The notes: generated from the letters alone by a model not told the origin. A stretch of DNA of 64,000 nucleotides from CAWINX01 sp963702055 (GCA_963702055.1 OY969702.1:2232001-2296000); one strand, 5' to 3'. Shown: positions 1 through 8,307, numbered from the stretch's first letter. Program-made: numbers and translations.

Positions 1-13
1 CTCCGCCGACCCT

Positions 14-50
14 CCCGGATCCTCGCACGCTGCGCGTGCGGATTGCCGGG
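14..50 (+). promoter_or_regulatory. Leader hairpin motif, copy 1
   Basis: A nested hairpin lies 50 bases upstream of the gene at 101. The inner stem CGCACGC/GCGTGCG (24-30 with 34-40) has a three-base loop TGC, and the outer stem CCCGG/CCGGG pairs 14-18 with 46-50. The inner stem-loop is identical to those at 572-588 and 1712-1728, while the outer stem differs but still pairs. A second stem GGCTGC/GCAGCC follows at 57-78. It is probably a 5' leader RNA element. Confidence 0.55.
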
Positions 51-100
51 TGTGTCGGCTGCCGCGAGGGGCGCAGCCACGAGGAGGAAGGAGAAGCGAG

Positions 101-451
101 ATGGAGTTGAGATGCCCGGAGTGCTGTAGCCCGGAGGTGGCTCTGATCGACCGCGGAACGCGCCTGCGCTGCGGCAACTGCGGCGCGACCTTCAGCCGCG
201 AGGAGGCTTGGGTCAGCGTCGCCGACGCGGAGGCCTATGCCGAAGAGCGGGCGGCCTGCACCTGCGACACCGTGCGCGGCTGTCCGCAGTGCTTCCGCAA
301 GGCCGACGAGCTGGTCGGGTCGGTCGTGCGCGACTCCCAGGGCCGCGCGTGGCAAGTCGCCGACGTGGGGGAGAAGGACGGCTTCCCGACGATCCGCGGC
401 GAGCGCTACTGGGATCGCCCCGACGAGGTGGAGGTTCTCAGGGTGGCCTGA
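101..451 (+). CDS. Small zinc-ribbon protein
   Basis: A 116-residue protein of unknown function. The N-terminus carries a zinc-ribbon pattern (CPEC near residue 5 and CGNC near residue 25), and a second Cys cluster, CTC...CPQC, follows near residues 55-65, so two metal sites are likely. The C-terminal half is acidic. ATG 101 is chosen because AAGGAG lies just upstream; an in-frame start at 50 would lie inside the structured leader. The position at the head of a run of small genes in an ICE suggests an element-specific accessory protein. No further function is recognisable. Confidence 0.6.
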   Translation: MELRCPECCSPEVALIDRGTRLRCGNCGATFSREEAWVSVADAEAYAEERAACTCDTVRGCPQCFRKADELVGSVVRDSQGRAWQVADVGEKDGFPTIRGERYWDRPDEVEVLRVA

Positions 452-554
452 CCCGACTCGCCCGTCGCCTCAACGCTGGGCTTCCCGTGGGGGCGATTTT
501 CCCTCGCCCCAACCCTCACCTCGACATGTCCATCCATACGCCGCTCGGCGAGTC

Positions 555-604
555 GCCGGCACCCCGATTCTCGCACGCTGCGCGTGCGCTTCGGGGGAAC
601 CGGC
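555..604 (+). promoter_or_regulatory. Leader hairpin motif, copy 2
   Basis: A 50-base nested hairpin ending 35 bases before the start at 640. It has three stacked stems: GCCGG/CCGGC (555-559 with 600-604), CCCCGA/TCGGGG (562-567 with 591-596) and CGCACGC/GCGTGCG (572-578 with 582-588). Copy 3 has the same geometry, with a compensatory change in the middle stem. Confidence 0.6.
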
Positions 605-639
605 GCCCGCCCCGCGGGGCCACGACAAAGGAGCTACCG

Positions 640-1026
640 ATGGAGTTGTTCCACTTCGACCGAGCCGCGGCGCTCAAGCAGATCACCGACCCCGAAGGCG
701 CCCTCTGGCCGGTCAACGCCTTCAGCGACGCCGACGAGCTGAACGCCCTCGCCGATGACGCCCTCACAAGCGGCGTCGTCGCTCGCCGGCGCCCCGCTGC
801 CCACTTCGCGATCTACCCGATGTCGCTGTCAGAGCCCGAGCCCATCCTCGCGGTCAACCCCGGTCCGGGTCCGGCGCTGCTGGGCTACTCGCTGAAGCTG
901 CGCGAGCGCGAGGGCGAGAGCCCGGTCGAGTTCACCGTGCGCCTGCTCGAGGAGATCACGGGCGAGGCCAACGCGCTCGCGGCGCGGCCCGATCTACTCG
1001 GGGCCGAAGAGGAGCGGGGATCGTGA
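640..1026 (+). CDS. Hypothetical protein of the mobile element
   Basis: A 128-residue, mostly acidic soluble protein without a recognisable domain. The start at ATG 640 is supported by AAAGGAG at 628-634; the same frame is open further upstream, but that stretch is the leader hairpin. The stop overlaps the next start in a GTGA arrangement (1023-1026), indicating translational coupling with the zinc-ribbon protein that follows. No signal peptide or membrane segment is visible. It is probably an accessory gene co-expressed with its downstream partner. Confidence 0.6.
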   Translation: MELFHFDRAAALKQITDPEGALWPVNAFSDADELNALADDALTSGVVARRRPAAHFAIYPMSLSEPEPILAVNPGPGPALLGYSLKLREREGESPVEFTVRLLEEITGEANALAARPDLLGAEEERGS

Positions 1027-1520
1027 GCGAGGATCGGCGCTTCCAGGCGATCCTCACCGCCGAGGGCTTCCGCGTCCAGCGCCTCGCTGACGGCGAGCTG
1101 ATCGGCGGCACCTACGCCTCGCGCTTTCGCGCCCAGCAGGCCGCCGCCGACCTCGACGAAGTCGAGCGGTTGCGCTGTCCTGGCTGCGACTCCCGGCGGA
1201 TCAACTACGAGCGCGACGCGGTTCTGCTCGCCGAGGCGGTGACGCTGAAGGACGGTGTCCTCATCCTCGCCGGTCCACCTGCAGCGGAGTGGTTGGATGA
1301 CGTTCGCTTGGTCTGTGTCGAGTGCGGTGAAGAGGTCGCCGCGGAGTGGGCCGAGGAGCGGCCCCGGCACGTCCCCAACGGGCAACGGCCGTTGCACGAT
1401 GGCGAGGCGCTGGATGCGTTGGCCGCCAAGCTGAGCGAACCAGGCGCCTGGAACGGCGCCGACGTCTGTGAACTCGCCGCCGCCTTACTGGCGCAAACCG
1501 GCCGCAAGATCGAGGACTAA
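1023..1520 (+). CDS. Hypothetical zinc-ribbon protein
   Basis: A 165-residue protein starting with GTG and overlapping the upstream gene by four bases. It has two CxxC pairs, CPGC (about residue 53) and CVEC (about residue 98), which could together bind one zinc ion in an interrupted ribbon. A segment between them resembles a small beta-rich insert. The C-terminal 50 residues look helical. No enzymatic motif was seen; the likely role is DNA- or protein-binding in the element. The coupling to the gene at 640 suggests the two products act together. Confidence 0.6.
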   Translation: MSEDRRFQAILTAEGFRVQRLADGELIGGTYASRFRAQQAAADLDEVERLRCPGCDSRRINYERDAVLLAEAVTLKDGVLILAGPPAAEWLDDVRLVCVECGEEVAAEWAEERPRHVPNGQRPLHDGEALDALAAKLSEPGAWNGADVCELAAALLAQTGRKIED

Positions 1521-1694
1521 CCCGAAGGCAAGGTGTTCTGCGCTGGGGTGTTGTCTCCCGGACCGCCTGATTCGCGACTACGCCGGCACTGCTGAGTCGT
1601 CGCCGCCAAGCCTTGTGCGAGACAGGGGGGCGAAACCCCTACCGCCCATCCCTCGACCAGGCATGTCGACCACATCCGCACCCGCCGTCGCTTC

Positions 1695-1744
1695 GCCGGC
1701 ACTCCGATCGTCGCACGCTGCGCGTGCGTGTCGGAGGCACCGGC
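1695..1744 (+). promoter_or_regulatory. Leader hairpin motif, copy 3
   Basis: A 50-base nested hairpin 40 bases before the parB start. Stems are GCCGG/CCGGC (1695-1699 with 1740-1744), CTCCGA/TCGGAG (1702-1707 with 1731-1736) and the invariant CGCACGC/GCGTGCG (1712-1718 with 1722-1728). Relative to copy 2, a C-G pair in the middle stem has become T-A, so pairing is preserved while sequence changes. Confidence 0.6.
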
Positions 1745-1784
1745 TCTCGCGCCAGGCGGGGCCTCAGACAAGGAGAACGATCAG

Positions 1785-3311
1785 ATGACCGAGCCAACCA
1801 CCCAGGTTCTGGACGTCGACGCGATCGGCGTCGAGGAGGGCTTCAACCCACGCGGGGCCTTTGACGAAACTGCCCTCGCCGAACTTGAGGCGAGCGTCCG
1901 CGAGAACGGCGTCGTCTCGGCGCTCACCGTGCGCAGCGATGGCAACGGCAGCTTCGTGCTGGTCGCGGGCGAGCGCCGCCTGCGGGCGGCGAAGCGCGCC
2001 GGGCTCAAGCAGGTGCCCGTGGTGGTTCGCGACGGCTCCGGCGCGCTGGCCGCCGCCGTCGCCGAGAACCTGATCCGCGCCGACCTCGACCCGATCGAGA
2101 CGGCTCGGGGACTGCGGCGCCTGGCCGAGGCCGAGAAGCTCGGCACCCACAAACAGCTCGCCGCGCGAATCGGCAAGTCCGCCAACTACGTCTCAGAGCG
2201 CCTGCGACTCCTGCAACTGCCCGAGCGCGCCCAGGAGGCGATCGCCGCCGGCAAGGTGCCGGTGGCGGCGGAGAAGCACCTGCGCAAGGTGGCCGCGGTC
2301 TCGCCGCGGGTCGCGGAGTGCGTGTGCGAGCTGGCGCAGCGTGACGAGGTCGATGGCCGCGACCTGGTCGAGCGCTTCGGCGAAGTCCTGGCCGGCGTCG
2401 AGCAGGCGGAGTTCACCGATCCCCCGACCTTCGTCGAAGTCGGCCACGGCGGCGCCTCGATCCTCGATCTGGTCAGCGATCAGGAGCGGGCGGAGGCGCT
2501 GATCGAGCGCCAGGAGGCGGCAAGCCCGGATCGCTTCTACGGCCGCGGGTCGATCCGCTTCGCGGAGGCCGATCTGGACGCCGCGCGCGCCGCCGGCTGC
2601 CTGCTGGAGTTCGAGACCGGCTCCGGTGACTGGCTCCACTCGCAGGCCTGGATCTGCGACGGCGAGTTCGCGGTCGATCTGGCCGAGCGGGTCGTGGAGC
2701 GAGCCGAGAAGGAGGCCGCGAAGCGAGCCAAGGAGCAGGCCGAGCGGGCGGGCGCCGAGGTTCCCGATGCCGGCGAGGGCGCCGACCCCGCCGAGGTCGA
2801 TCGTCGGCGGCGGGCCAAGGAGCGCGAGGACGCGAAGCAGGCCGCCGGCATCGCCCGGGGCTTCAACCTGGCGCTGGGCGCGAACCTCGTCAATCGCCGC
2901 GGCGCCAAGACCCGCAAGGCCCACAGCCTGGCGCGGGCGAAGGCGATCGCGCTGATCTTCCTGCGCGACAACGAGAGCCTCGCCGGGGCGGGCCTGCGCC
3001 TGGTGCTGCCGCAGCTGCAGGAGGTCGAGGTCAAACGGCTGAAGTCCGGTGAGTCCCGCGAGAAGGTCACCTACAGCGGCTCGGTCGAGTGCGCCGAGTA
3101 CCTGCGCAACCGGGTGCAGGAGGCCAAGTCGGCCGACGAGGTGCTCGAGCTGCTGGCCGACGCGTTGCTCGCGGCGGAATTCGCCGACGAGGCCGCGGTC
3201 GCCCGCTCCAACCGGGTCGGCTGGTGGAACGGAGCCGCCGGGGATGCGATCGCGCTGCTGGCCGCCGACGCCAAAGCGGTGAAGCCGCGTCGCTCCCGCA
3301 AGCGCGGTTGA
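1785..3311 (+). CDS. parB: ParB/Spo0J-family CTPase-type DNA-binding protein
   Basis: A 508-residue ParB homologue. The N-terminal ParB/sulfiredoxin-like domain has the GERRLRA box at about residues 62-68 and ENLIR at about 94-98, the positions expected to bind CTP and clamp on DNA. A helix-turn-helix follows at about 120-150. The C-terminal half is much longer than in chromosomal ParB, with an Ala/Glu/Arg-rich, probably coiled-coil stretch near residues 305-350 and no family match I recognise. ATG 1785 is preceded by AAGGAG. No ParA gene is in the window, so it may work alone, with a ParA to the left, or as an element regulator. Confidence 0.85.
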   Translation: MTEPTTQVLDVDAIGVEEGFNPRGAFDETALAELEASVRENGVVSALTVRSDGNGSFVLVAGERRLRAAKRAGLKQVPVVVRDGSGALAAAVAENLIRADLDPIETARGLRRLAEAEKLGTHKQLAARIGKSANYVSERLRLLQLPERAQEAIAAGKVPVAAEKHLRKVAAVSPRVAECVCELAQRDEVDGRDLVERFGEVLAGVEQAEFTDPPTFVEVGHGGASILDLVSDQERAEALIERQEAASPDRFYGRGSIRFAEADLDAARAAGCLLEFETGSGDWLHSQAWICDGEFAVDLAERVVERAEKEAAKRAKEQAERAGAEVPDAGEGADPAEVDRRRRAKEREDAKQAAGIARGFNLALGANLVNRRGAKTRKAHSLARAKAIALIFLRDNESLAGAGLRLVLPQLQEVEVKRLKSGESREKVTYSGSVECAEYLRNRVQEAKSADEVLELLADALLAAEFADEAAVARSNRVGWWNGAAGDAIALLAADAKAVKPRRSRKRG

Positions 3312-3342
3312 CGCACGGGGCGCGGAAGGACCGGAGGCTGAG

Positions 3343-3603
3343 ATGGGCAACCACGGATCGGATCGTGCGGTCGATCGCCCCTCCGCCGGTGCGCCCTTCT
3401 GCGTCGAGGGGGCAAACCGCCACCTCGACGCCCTTCTGTTGCGCCTTGCCCTGATGAGCGAGGAGGAGCGGGTGCGCGCCGCCCGCTTCGGCGGCTTCAC
3501 CCGCTCCGAACGCGCGATCTGGGCTGCACGTTTTTCGGAGGAAGTCCCTCTGGTCAACGGCGAGGTCGAGTGGATCGCGCTCGGCCTCGCCGACCTCGAC
3601 TAA
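3343..3603 (+). CDS. Hypothetical protein
   Basis: An 86-residue basic-then-acidic protein 31 bases after parB. ATG 3343 has a plausible CGGAGG site upstream. A central helical block (about residues 28-60) rich in Arg and Glu could be a small DNA-binding or adaptor fold, but no known family is recognised. It is probably co-transcribed with parB. Confidence 0.5.
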   Translation: MGNHGSDRAVDRPSAGAPFCVEGANRHLDALLLRLALMSEEERVRAARFGGFTRSERAIWAARFSEEVPLVNGEVEWIALGLADLD

Positions 3604-3624
3604 CCCGGATGAAAGACTCGCAGC

Positions 3625-3849
3625 GTGCCCAGGCAACCGCGCAACTGGAATGACTCCGCAGGCAGTGACCCGGAAACCAACGAAGCGCTGCGCGTCTGCG
3701 ATCTGGTCGGACGCGGCGAGGAAATCCTCGGCGTGCGTCACAATCAAGAGCGTGCCAAGCGCTGGCAGGCATGGTGGAAAGATCTGAGCGATGAGCAAAG
3801 AAGCCAATACACGAGAGCCCGCGGGCGTCGACCCCGCAGCCGTGGCTAG
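3625..3849 (+). CDS. Short hypothetical protein, possible
   Basis: A 74-residue frame from GTG 3625. The central part contains a charged, Trp-rich helix (residues about 40-60), and the C-terminus is very basic. It overlaps the next gene by 59 bases in another frame, which is unusual and lowers confidence. No clear ribosome binding site is present. Confidence 0.35.
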   Translation: MPRQPRNWNDSAGSDPETNEALRVCDLVGRGEEILGVRHNQERAKRWQAWWKDLSDEQRSQYTRARGRRPRSRG

Positions 3850-4342
3850 GGCAGAAGCGCTCGTCGGCGAAGCGGACGAGTTGCTCGCCGACGCTCTTGC
3901 ACCCGGCGAGTGGCCCGAGGCCGCAGTCGCCGAGCGGTTCCTCTCCGAGGGCAAGCTGGACCGCGTGCTGGGGCTCTACGGCCAGGCGATGCGTCTTGAC
4001 CCGGGCGAGCCCGCCTACCCCTGGAACCTCGCCGCGGCGATGAACCGCCTCGGCCTCAACGACCTCGCGCTCGGCTTCATCACCCGCGCCATCCACCTGG
4101 CCGCGGCCAGCGGTGAGGAGGAGTGGTCGGGACCCGATGCCCAGCTCGCCCTGGCCGAGGTTGCGATTGACGCCGGGGAATACGACCTCGCCCTCACCGC
4201 GCTCGCCCACGCCCGCGCCGGGGATCAACCGAGCAGCCGCGGTGAGCAGATCGGCGAGTTGCTGGGCGAGCTTCGCAGCGCTCAGCGCGATCCCCAGCCC
4301 CAGGCCTCCCTCGCCAGCCTGCTCGAGCAGCTTCCGGCGTAG
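3791..4342 (+). CDS. TPR-like helical repeat protein
   Basis: A 183-residue soluble protein. Residues about 50-100 show a tetratricopeptide-type pattern (G-x-Y-x-x-A-x-x-L-x-P, followed by N-L-A-x-A-x-x-x-L-G), and a second similar unit follows near residues 120-145, so two or three TPR motifs are likely. It probably acts as a protein-protein adaptor. ATG 3791 follows a weak upstream site and overlaps the putative short gene at 3625. The role in the element is unknown. Confidence 0.6.
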   Translation: MSKEANTREPAGVDPAAVARAEALVGEADELLADALAPGEWPEAAVAERFLSEGKLDRVLGLYGQAMRLDPGEPAYPWNLAAAMNRLGLNDLALGFITRAIHLAAASGEEEWSGPDAQLALAEVAIDAGEYDLALTALAHARAGDQPSSRGEQIGELLGELRSAQRDPQPQASLASLLEQLPA

Positions 4343-4548
4343 TCGGCTCTCGGCTCCGGCCAAAGCGGCGGGTCTCCCGCCCTGGGTCGCGCTAACGTGA
4401 ATCCATCTCACGCATCCCGCTTCCACTCCGCTTTCGCCTCAACGGCCGTTCGGTTCGCGGCGAGACGCTGCACTGCGACGCCGGTGCCGCCGCGCTGATC
4501 CTGACCAGCTGCTCCGCGGAACTGGGTCTCGAGCTGCGCAGCGCCTAT

Positions 4549-4797
4549 GTGGCCGGCGAGCACTGCGACGAAGTTCTCGTCGCAGAGAGCGCGGTGCGCG
4601 GCGACGCCGCGGCCAATCTCGAACCCCGCTGGCTCGAAGACGCGGAGGGCGCTCTTGTCCATCAACGTCGCCGCATCCTCTACGACCACCTGCAGCGCCT
4701 TCAAGACCTTGCCTTGGACGCGGGCCACGAGTTGAGCTTCGACGGCGTCGACGAAGCCGTTGCCCAGCTTGACCCGCTCGCCGCCACCCGTTCCTAG
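4549..4797 (+). CDS. Hypothetical protein with doubtful start
   Basis: The frame ending at 4797 is open from about 4393 and reads like coding sequence throughout (balanced charge, no low complexity), giving up to about 134 residues. However, no ATG, GTG or TTG occurs before GTG 4549, which leaves 82 residues and has no visible ribosome binding site. It may be a 5'-truncated gene or start with a rare codon. The rest of the 4343-4912 interval shows no other feature. Confidence 0.35.
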   Translation: MAGEHCDEVLVAESAVRGDAAANLEPRWLEDAEGALVHQRRRILYDHLQRLQDLALDAGHELSFDGVDEAVAQLDPLAATRS

Positions 4798-4912
4798 CGT
4801 CGCCGGCGAACACTCGTCCGCCGACCACCGCCACTCGGCCGCGAGCGCCGTGTTGGTACTTACACTCAAGAGCGCCCGAGCAAACCGCTCGCGGCCGACC
4901 AAGGAGGCAGAG

Positions 4913-5545
4913 ATGAGCAAGCCGAAGCTGAAGCGACCCGCGCCGGGAACCGTGCTCGGGGCGCTCGCCCTGATCGTCGCCGTGGCCGGCAACGCCAACG
5001 CGCTCGCCGGCGGCCACCATGCCCTGGTGCGCAAGGGCGACATCGCCAAGGGAGCGGTGACCGCGCGGGCGCTCGCCAAGGGAGCGGTCCACCCCAAGGC
5101 GCTCGCCAAGAACGCCGTCCACGCCAGCGCCCTTGCCAAGAGCGCCGTCACCGCCAAGGCTCTGCGTAGCGGCGCGGTCACCTCCGCGGCGCTGGGAGCG
5201 AACGCCGTCACCGCCAACGCGATCGCCCCCGACTCCGTCCGCGGCTACGCCTTGGGGCCGGTCTCTATCCACACCGCGCCGCTTGTTGACCCGGATACCA
5301 GCGTCGACTTCAACTGGGAGAAATCGACGGTCGAGATCGCCCAGTGCGGGACGGGGGAGCGGCTGCTCTCTGGTGGCGTCCAAATTCCCGCTCCGGGAAG
5401 CAACCAAATGGCGATCACAACCTCATGGCCGGACATTCCCTCGGTTCAAGGCGCATCGCCAGAGGGTTGGTTCGGACAGATTGTCAGCAACTCTGGCGGC
5501 GGCGGGATGCCGGCGCCACAGGTCGTCGCAGCCTGTCTCAGGTAG
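4913..5545 (+). CDS. Secreted or membrane-anchored decapeptide-repeat protein
   Basis: A 210-residue protein with a strong AAGGAGG site before ATG 4913. A hydrophobic segment (about residues 12-32) acts as a signal or anchor. Residues about 40-105 consist of six ten-residue repeats of the type K-G-A-V-x-x-x-A-L-A, with small residues at fixed spacing, suggesting a beta-solenoid stalk. The C-terminal about 90 residues form a globular domain with two cysteines (one near the start, one close to the terminus). It is likely exposed on the cell surface, perhaps aiding donor-recipient contact. It converges with the next gene; the two stops are three bases apart. Confidence 0.75.
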   Translation: MSKPKLKRPAPGTVLGALALIVAVAGNANALAGGHHALVRKGDIAKGAVTARALAKGAVHPKALAKNAVHASALAKSAVTAKALRSGAVTSAALGANAVTANAIAPDSVRGYALGPVSIHTAPLVDPDTSVDFNWEKSTVEIAQCGTGERLLSGGVQIPAPGSNQMAITTSWPDIPSVQGASPEGWFGQIVSNSGGGGMPAPQVVAACLR

Positions 5546-5548
5546 CAC

Positions 5549-7180
5549 TCAGCGCTTGTGCCTGTGCTTGCGCCTGTGGCGCTTCGGCAACACCCGCACC
5601 TTGACCGGCTTGCTGGTGCCGCCGACCCACGGATATCCCGCCTGGTCGGGCACGACGGCGCGGAAGCGGTAGGTGATCTTCCGCGTCGTGTGGGTGAAGC
5701 GGTAGCCGCTGCGAAACTGGCCCTGGGCATTGGCGGTCGCGTTGCGGAAGGTGAGCCAGCGCCGCGAGCCGGGAACCCGCGCCTGCAGCACGATCACCCG
5801 GCCGCCCGCATTCGGGCCGGGCACCGTGCCCCAGAGCCGCACCCGCCTGCCGTTTCGCAGCTTGCCTGGCGAGCGCCTCAGGATCGGCAGCGCATGCGCG
5901 TAGTAGCGCACGTCACGGGCGACCTGATTGGCGTCGTGGCGATATCCGATCGTCAGCTCGCGGTTGGGCCCGGGCGCCACCTCGTAGCTGTAGCGGCCGC
6001 CGGCGTCGGTCTTCACCGTGCCGACCGGCGTCGGCTTCGGGTCGATGCCTGAGGTCTGCGCCTTCACGCAGAGTGTCGCCCCCGAGACCGGATCGCCGGT
6101 GTTGTCCGAGAGCTTGCCGGTCACCTCGGCTCCCTGCCCGTAGCCGACCGTGACCTCCTCGGCGTTTGAGCCGGCGAACTGGGCGCTCAGCACGTCGCCA
6201 CCTCCGACCGGGGAGTTGGTGCAGGAGTTGTCGACGTTGACGGTCTGGGGATCGGTGCAGGTGGTGTTGGGATTGCTCAGCGTCGCGAAGTCGGAGTCGC
6301 AGACCGCCACGGTGTTGGCGCCGTCATGGAACGGGTAGGCCTGGGTGTCGAGGGTCCAGTTGGCGCTGACCTCGGTGGGGCAGGGGGTGACCTCGGCGGC
6401 GACGGTTCCTTTGACGCTGTAGTTGTCGACGTTGGCGATGTCGCAGTTGGAGACCCTCGGCTGGTCTGCGGGCAAGCCGTTGACCGAGACCGAGACATTG
6501 CTGACCCCGCCGCCGACGTCTTGGGCGTCGACGGAGAGATCCTGGTGCCCGCGCAGCACGTCGCCAGAGAGCAGCGAGCCGCCCAGGTCGGAGAGGGTCG
6601 GCGCCACCGGGTCCAGCTCGGTGGCGGCGAAGTAGTGCGCGTAGACCCAAGGCCCCGCCTGGCAGCCGCTCTTGTAGTTGCCGTCGCAGCCGAGCCAGAT
6701 CAGGAAGGTCCCGTAGGAGCTGTTGAAGGGGAAGCTGCGCGGCTGCTCTGCTTGGCAGTTGAGGGGCCAGTCGCCGACGTGGACGAAGGCGACCGTGCCG
6801 CCGCTGCCGCATTTGGCGGCGGAGATCGTCAGCGAGTCGATCGTCCCGCCCGGCGGCGCTTTGATCGGCACGCTCCAAAACGAGTAGGTCGCGTTGACGT
6901 ACCCGGTTTCGTCGATCCGCAGCGCCCCGCCGGGCTGGTTGCAGCTGTCGGTCGGAGTCAGCGCCACGCCGGGGTTGACGGCGAAGCTGACGCCGGCGTC
7001 ACCGCCGCCCGGCAGCGCCGAGTCACAGACCTCATACACGTAGCGGGCCGGGGCGGCGCTGGCGCTTGCCGCGCTCGGCGCCAGTGCCACCACTGCGACC
7101 AGGGCCATCCCGATCGCCAGCGCCGCAGAGCGGCGCCTCCCGATCCTCGAAAAGAATCGACGTCCACCCTTGAAATCCAT
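5549..7180 (-). CDS. Secreted Ig-like/carboxypeptidase-regulatory-like protein
   Basis: A 543-residue exported protein. The start at 7180 has GAGGAGAG just upstream; an alternative in-frame start lies 14 codons earlier. An Arg-rich N-region and hydrophobic core form a signal peptide cut near residue 40. The mature part is Cys-containing and beta-rich, followed by an Ig-like segment and, near residues 350-400, a carboxypeptidase-regulatory-like region (G-K-L-x-D-N-T-G-D-P-V-x-G-A). The last 12 residues are almost only Lys, Arg and His, as in other secreted proteins here. It is probably surface cargo of the element. It is transcribed opposite to its neighbours. Confidence 0.75.
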   Translation of the reverse strand: MDFKGGRRFFSRIGRRRSAALAIGMALVAVVALAPSAASASAAPARYVYEVCDSALPGGGDAGVSFAVNPGVALTPTDSCNQPGGALRIDETGYVNATYSFWSVPIKAPPGGTIDSLTISAAKCGSGGTVAFVHVGDWPLNCQAEQPRSFPFNSSYGTFLIWLGCDGNYKSGCQAGPWVYAHYFAATELDPVAPTLSDLGGSLLSGDVLRGHQDLSVDAQDVGGGVSNVSVSVNGLPADQPRVSNCDIANVDNYSVKGTVAAEVTPCPTEVSANWTLDTQAYPFHDGANTVAVCDSDFATLSNPNTTCTDPQTVNVDNSCTNSPVGGGDVLSAQFAGSNAEEVTVGYGQGAEVTGKLSDNTGDPVSGATLCVKAQTSGIDPKPTPVGTVKTDAGGRYSYEVAPGPNRELTIGYRHDANQVARDVRYYAHALPILRRSPGKLRNGRRVRLWGTVPGPNAGGRVIVLQARVPGSRRWLTFRNATANAQGQFRSGYRFTHTTRKITYRFRAVVPDQAGYPWVGGTSKPVKVRVLPKRHRRKHRHKR

Positions 7181-7368
7181 CTCTCCTCGCTTCCTACGCC
7201 CTGCGCCGAACTCACTGGCCAACCCGGCGACCTGTTTGCTCGATCACTGCTGAGCGTTTTAGGTTCCTCTCTTTGACCCCAGGACGCAAGCGAACACCCG
7301 TTGGGGACACCCCGGAGAGCCCGAGAGTGCCGATCGGAGTTGCGAACGGAGTTGCGAATACGCCGGTC

Positions 7369-7494
7369 ACAGCCACTTCGCTTCCGCAAAGGCCCTGCGC
7401 CCCCGCCCCGCACCTGACCACGCACCCTCACGATTGTGAGTGCCCGTGGTCAGGTGCGGTTGGGGTAAGTGAGGTGCGGAAGCGAAGTGGCTGC
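7369..7494. repeat. Nested inverted repeat, candidate oriT/ori
   Basis: Outer arms match perfectly over 18 bases (7370-7387 with 7476-7493, CAGCCACTTCGCTTCCGC and its complement), extendable by one base inward. Within them, CCGCACCTGACCACG (7408-7422) pairs perfectly with 7445-7459, and CTCAC/GTGAG (7427-7431 with 7436-7440) closes a GATT loop. Three concentric stems within 125 bases outside any gene point to a specific DNA site rather than a terminator; no T-run follows. Confidence 0.6.
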
Positions 7495-7836
7495 TGCAGG
7501 AAGGGACGAGGGAGAGCAGATGACCGGGACAGATGAGACAGGAAAAGGGGGGAGACGGATGGGGTGCTGGAGTGGGGGAAGGAGGTGTAAAGGCTCCAGG
7601 CGGTGGGCGGTGGTCTGAGGGCGGGGACGAGGTGGTCGACCGGAGGGTGACGGAGGAGGTGCCGGACTCGGCGCAGTTGGTCAGGCGCGGCGAGTGAGCG
7701 AGAGCCCGCGTTGAGGGGCCAGGAAACGGCGTCAACGGGGGTGGGCTGAACTAGCCGCTGCTGAGAGGAAGTGTCTGACTCGGTTCGGTCATGACGCTCC
7801 CGTAGCGGATCGAGGCGAGCGCATTTTCGCACCGGC

Positions 7837-7907
7837 GCCGAGGGCTGCAAGGCCCCTGCGGGGCCTCCTTCGGCCCCTCGCCTATGGCTCGAGGTTCCGC
7901 CCTCGGC
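7837..7907 (+). promoter_or_regulatory. Leader hairpin before gene at 7958
   Basis: GCCGAGGG (7837-7844) pairs with CCCTCGGC (7900-7907), enclosing a further GGCCCC/GGGGCC stem. It resembles in position, though not in sequence, the hairpin leaders of other element genes. Confidence 0.4.
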
Positions 7908-7957
7908 TTTCGGTGCGTTGCGCTCGCCCGTTCGATCCGCGACACGGGAGGTTCCAA

Positions 7958-8287
7958 GTGACCGAAGTGAGACTCGACATCGACGCCCTGCGCCACGAGG
8001 GCACCGAGATCGCCCGCTACCGAGTTGCCGCCGGCCAGCGCCTGCTGATGGGCCGCCGCGCCAGCGGTGGCGCCGAGATCGTCGACCTACCGGCGAGCGG
8101 CAAGGGCCGCGCCTACTACGTCGACCGCGGCTACACCGACGGCGCGCTGCTGGTCGCGTTCGTCAACGACTACCTCAAACAGGCGGCACGGCTGGATGCC
8201 TGCCCGATGAGCCGCGAGGCGATCGGGACGATGCTCCGCCACAGCGAGGAGGACGAGCTGGTCTCGATGATGCTTGATGCCGCTTAG
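7958..8287 (+). CDS. Hypothetical protein of the mobile element
   Basis: A 109-residue soluble protein starting at GTG 7958 with GGGAGG upstream. The fold appears alpha/beta, with a possible small barrel (residues 10-55) followed by helices. It contains no known catalytic motif. It follows the origin-like interval, and a terminator follows it directly, so it is likely a single-gene transcript. A role near the origin (accessory DNA processing) is speculation based on position only. Confidence 0.6.
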   Translation: MTEVRLDIDALRHEGTEIARYRVAAGQRLLMGRRASGGAEIVDLPASGKGRAYYVDRGYTDGALLVAFVNDYLKQAARLDACPMSREAIGTMLRHSEEDELVSMMLDAA

Positions 8288-8307
8288 TAGCCGCGCCCGA
8301 TGCGACC

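Larger units (their letters stand above)
7181..7957. other. Gene-free interval with origin-like structure
   Basis: No convincing gene is seen in these 777 bases. The interval contains the nested inverted repeat at 7369-7494, then about 170 bases (7500-7670) with strong G and A excess on the plus strand and many G-runs, then a hairpin leader before the gene at 7958. Strand asymmetry beside a large palindrome is typical of an origin of replication or transfer. Confidence 0.5.

Noticed and set aside
7428..7850. Minus-strand frame across the origin-like interval
   Set aside because: Composition is Ser/Pro/His-rich, it crosses the nested palindrome and has no ribosome site.
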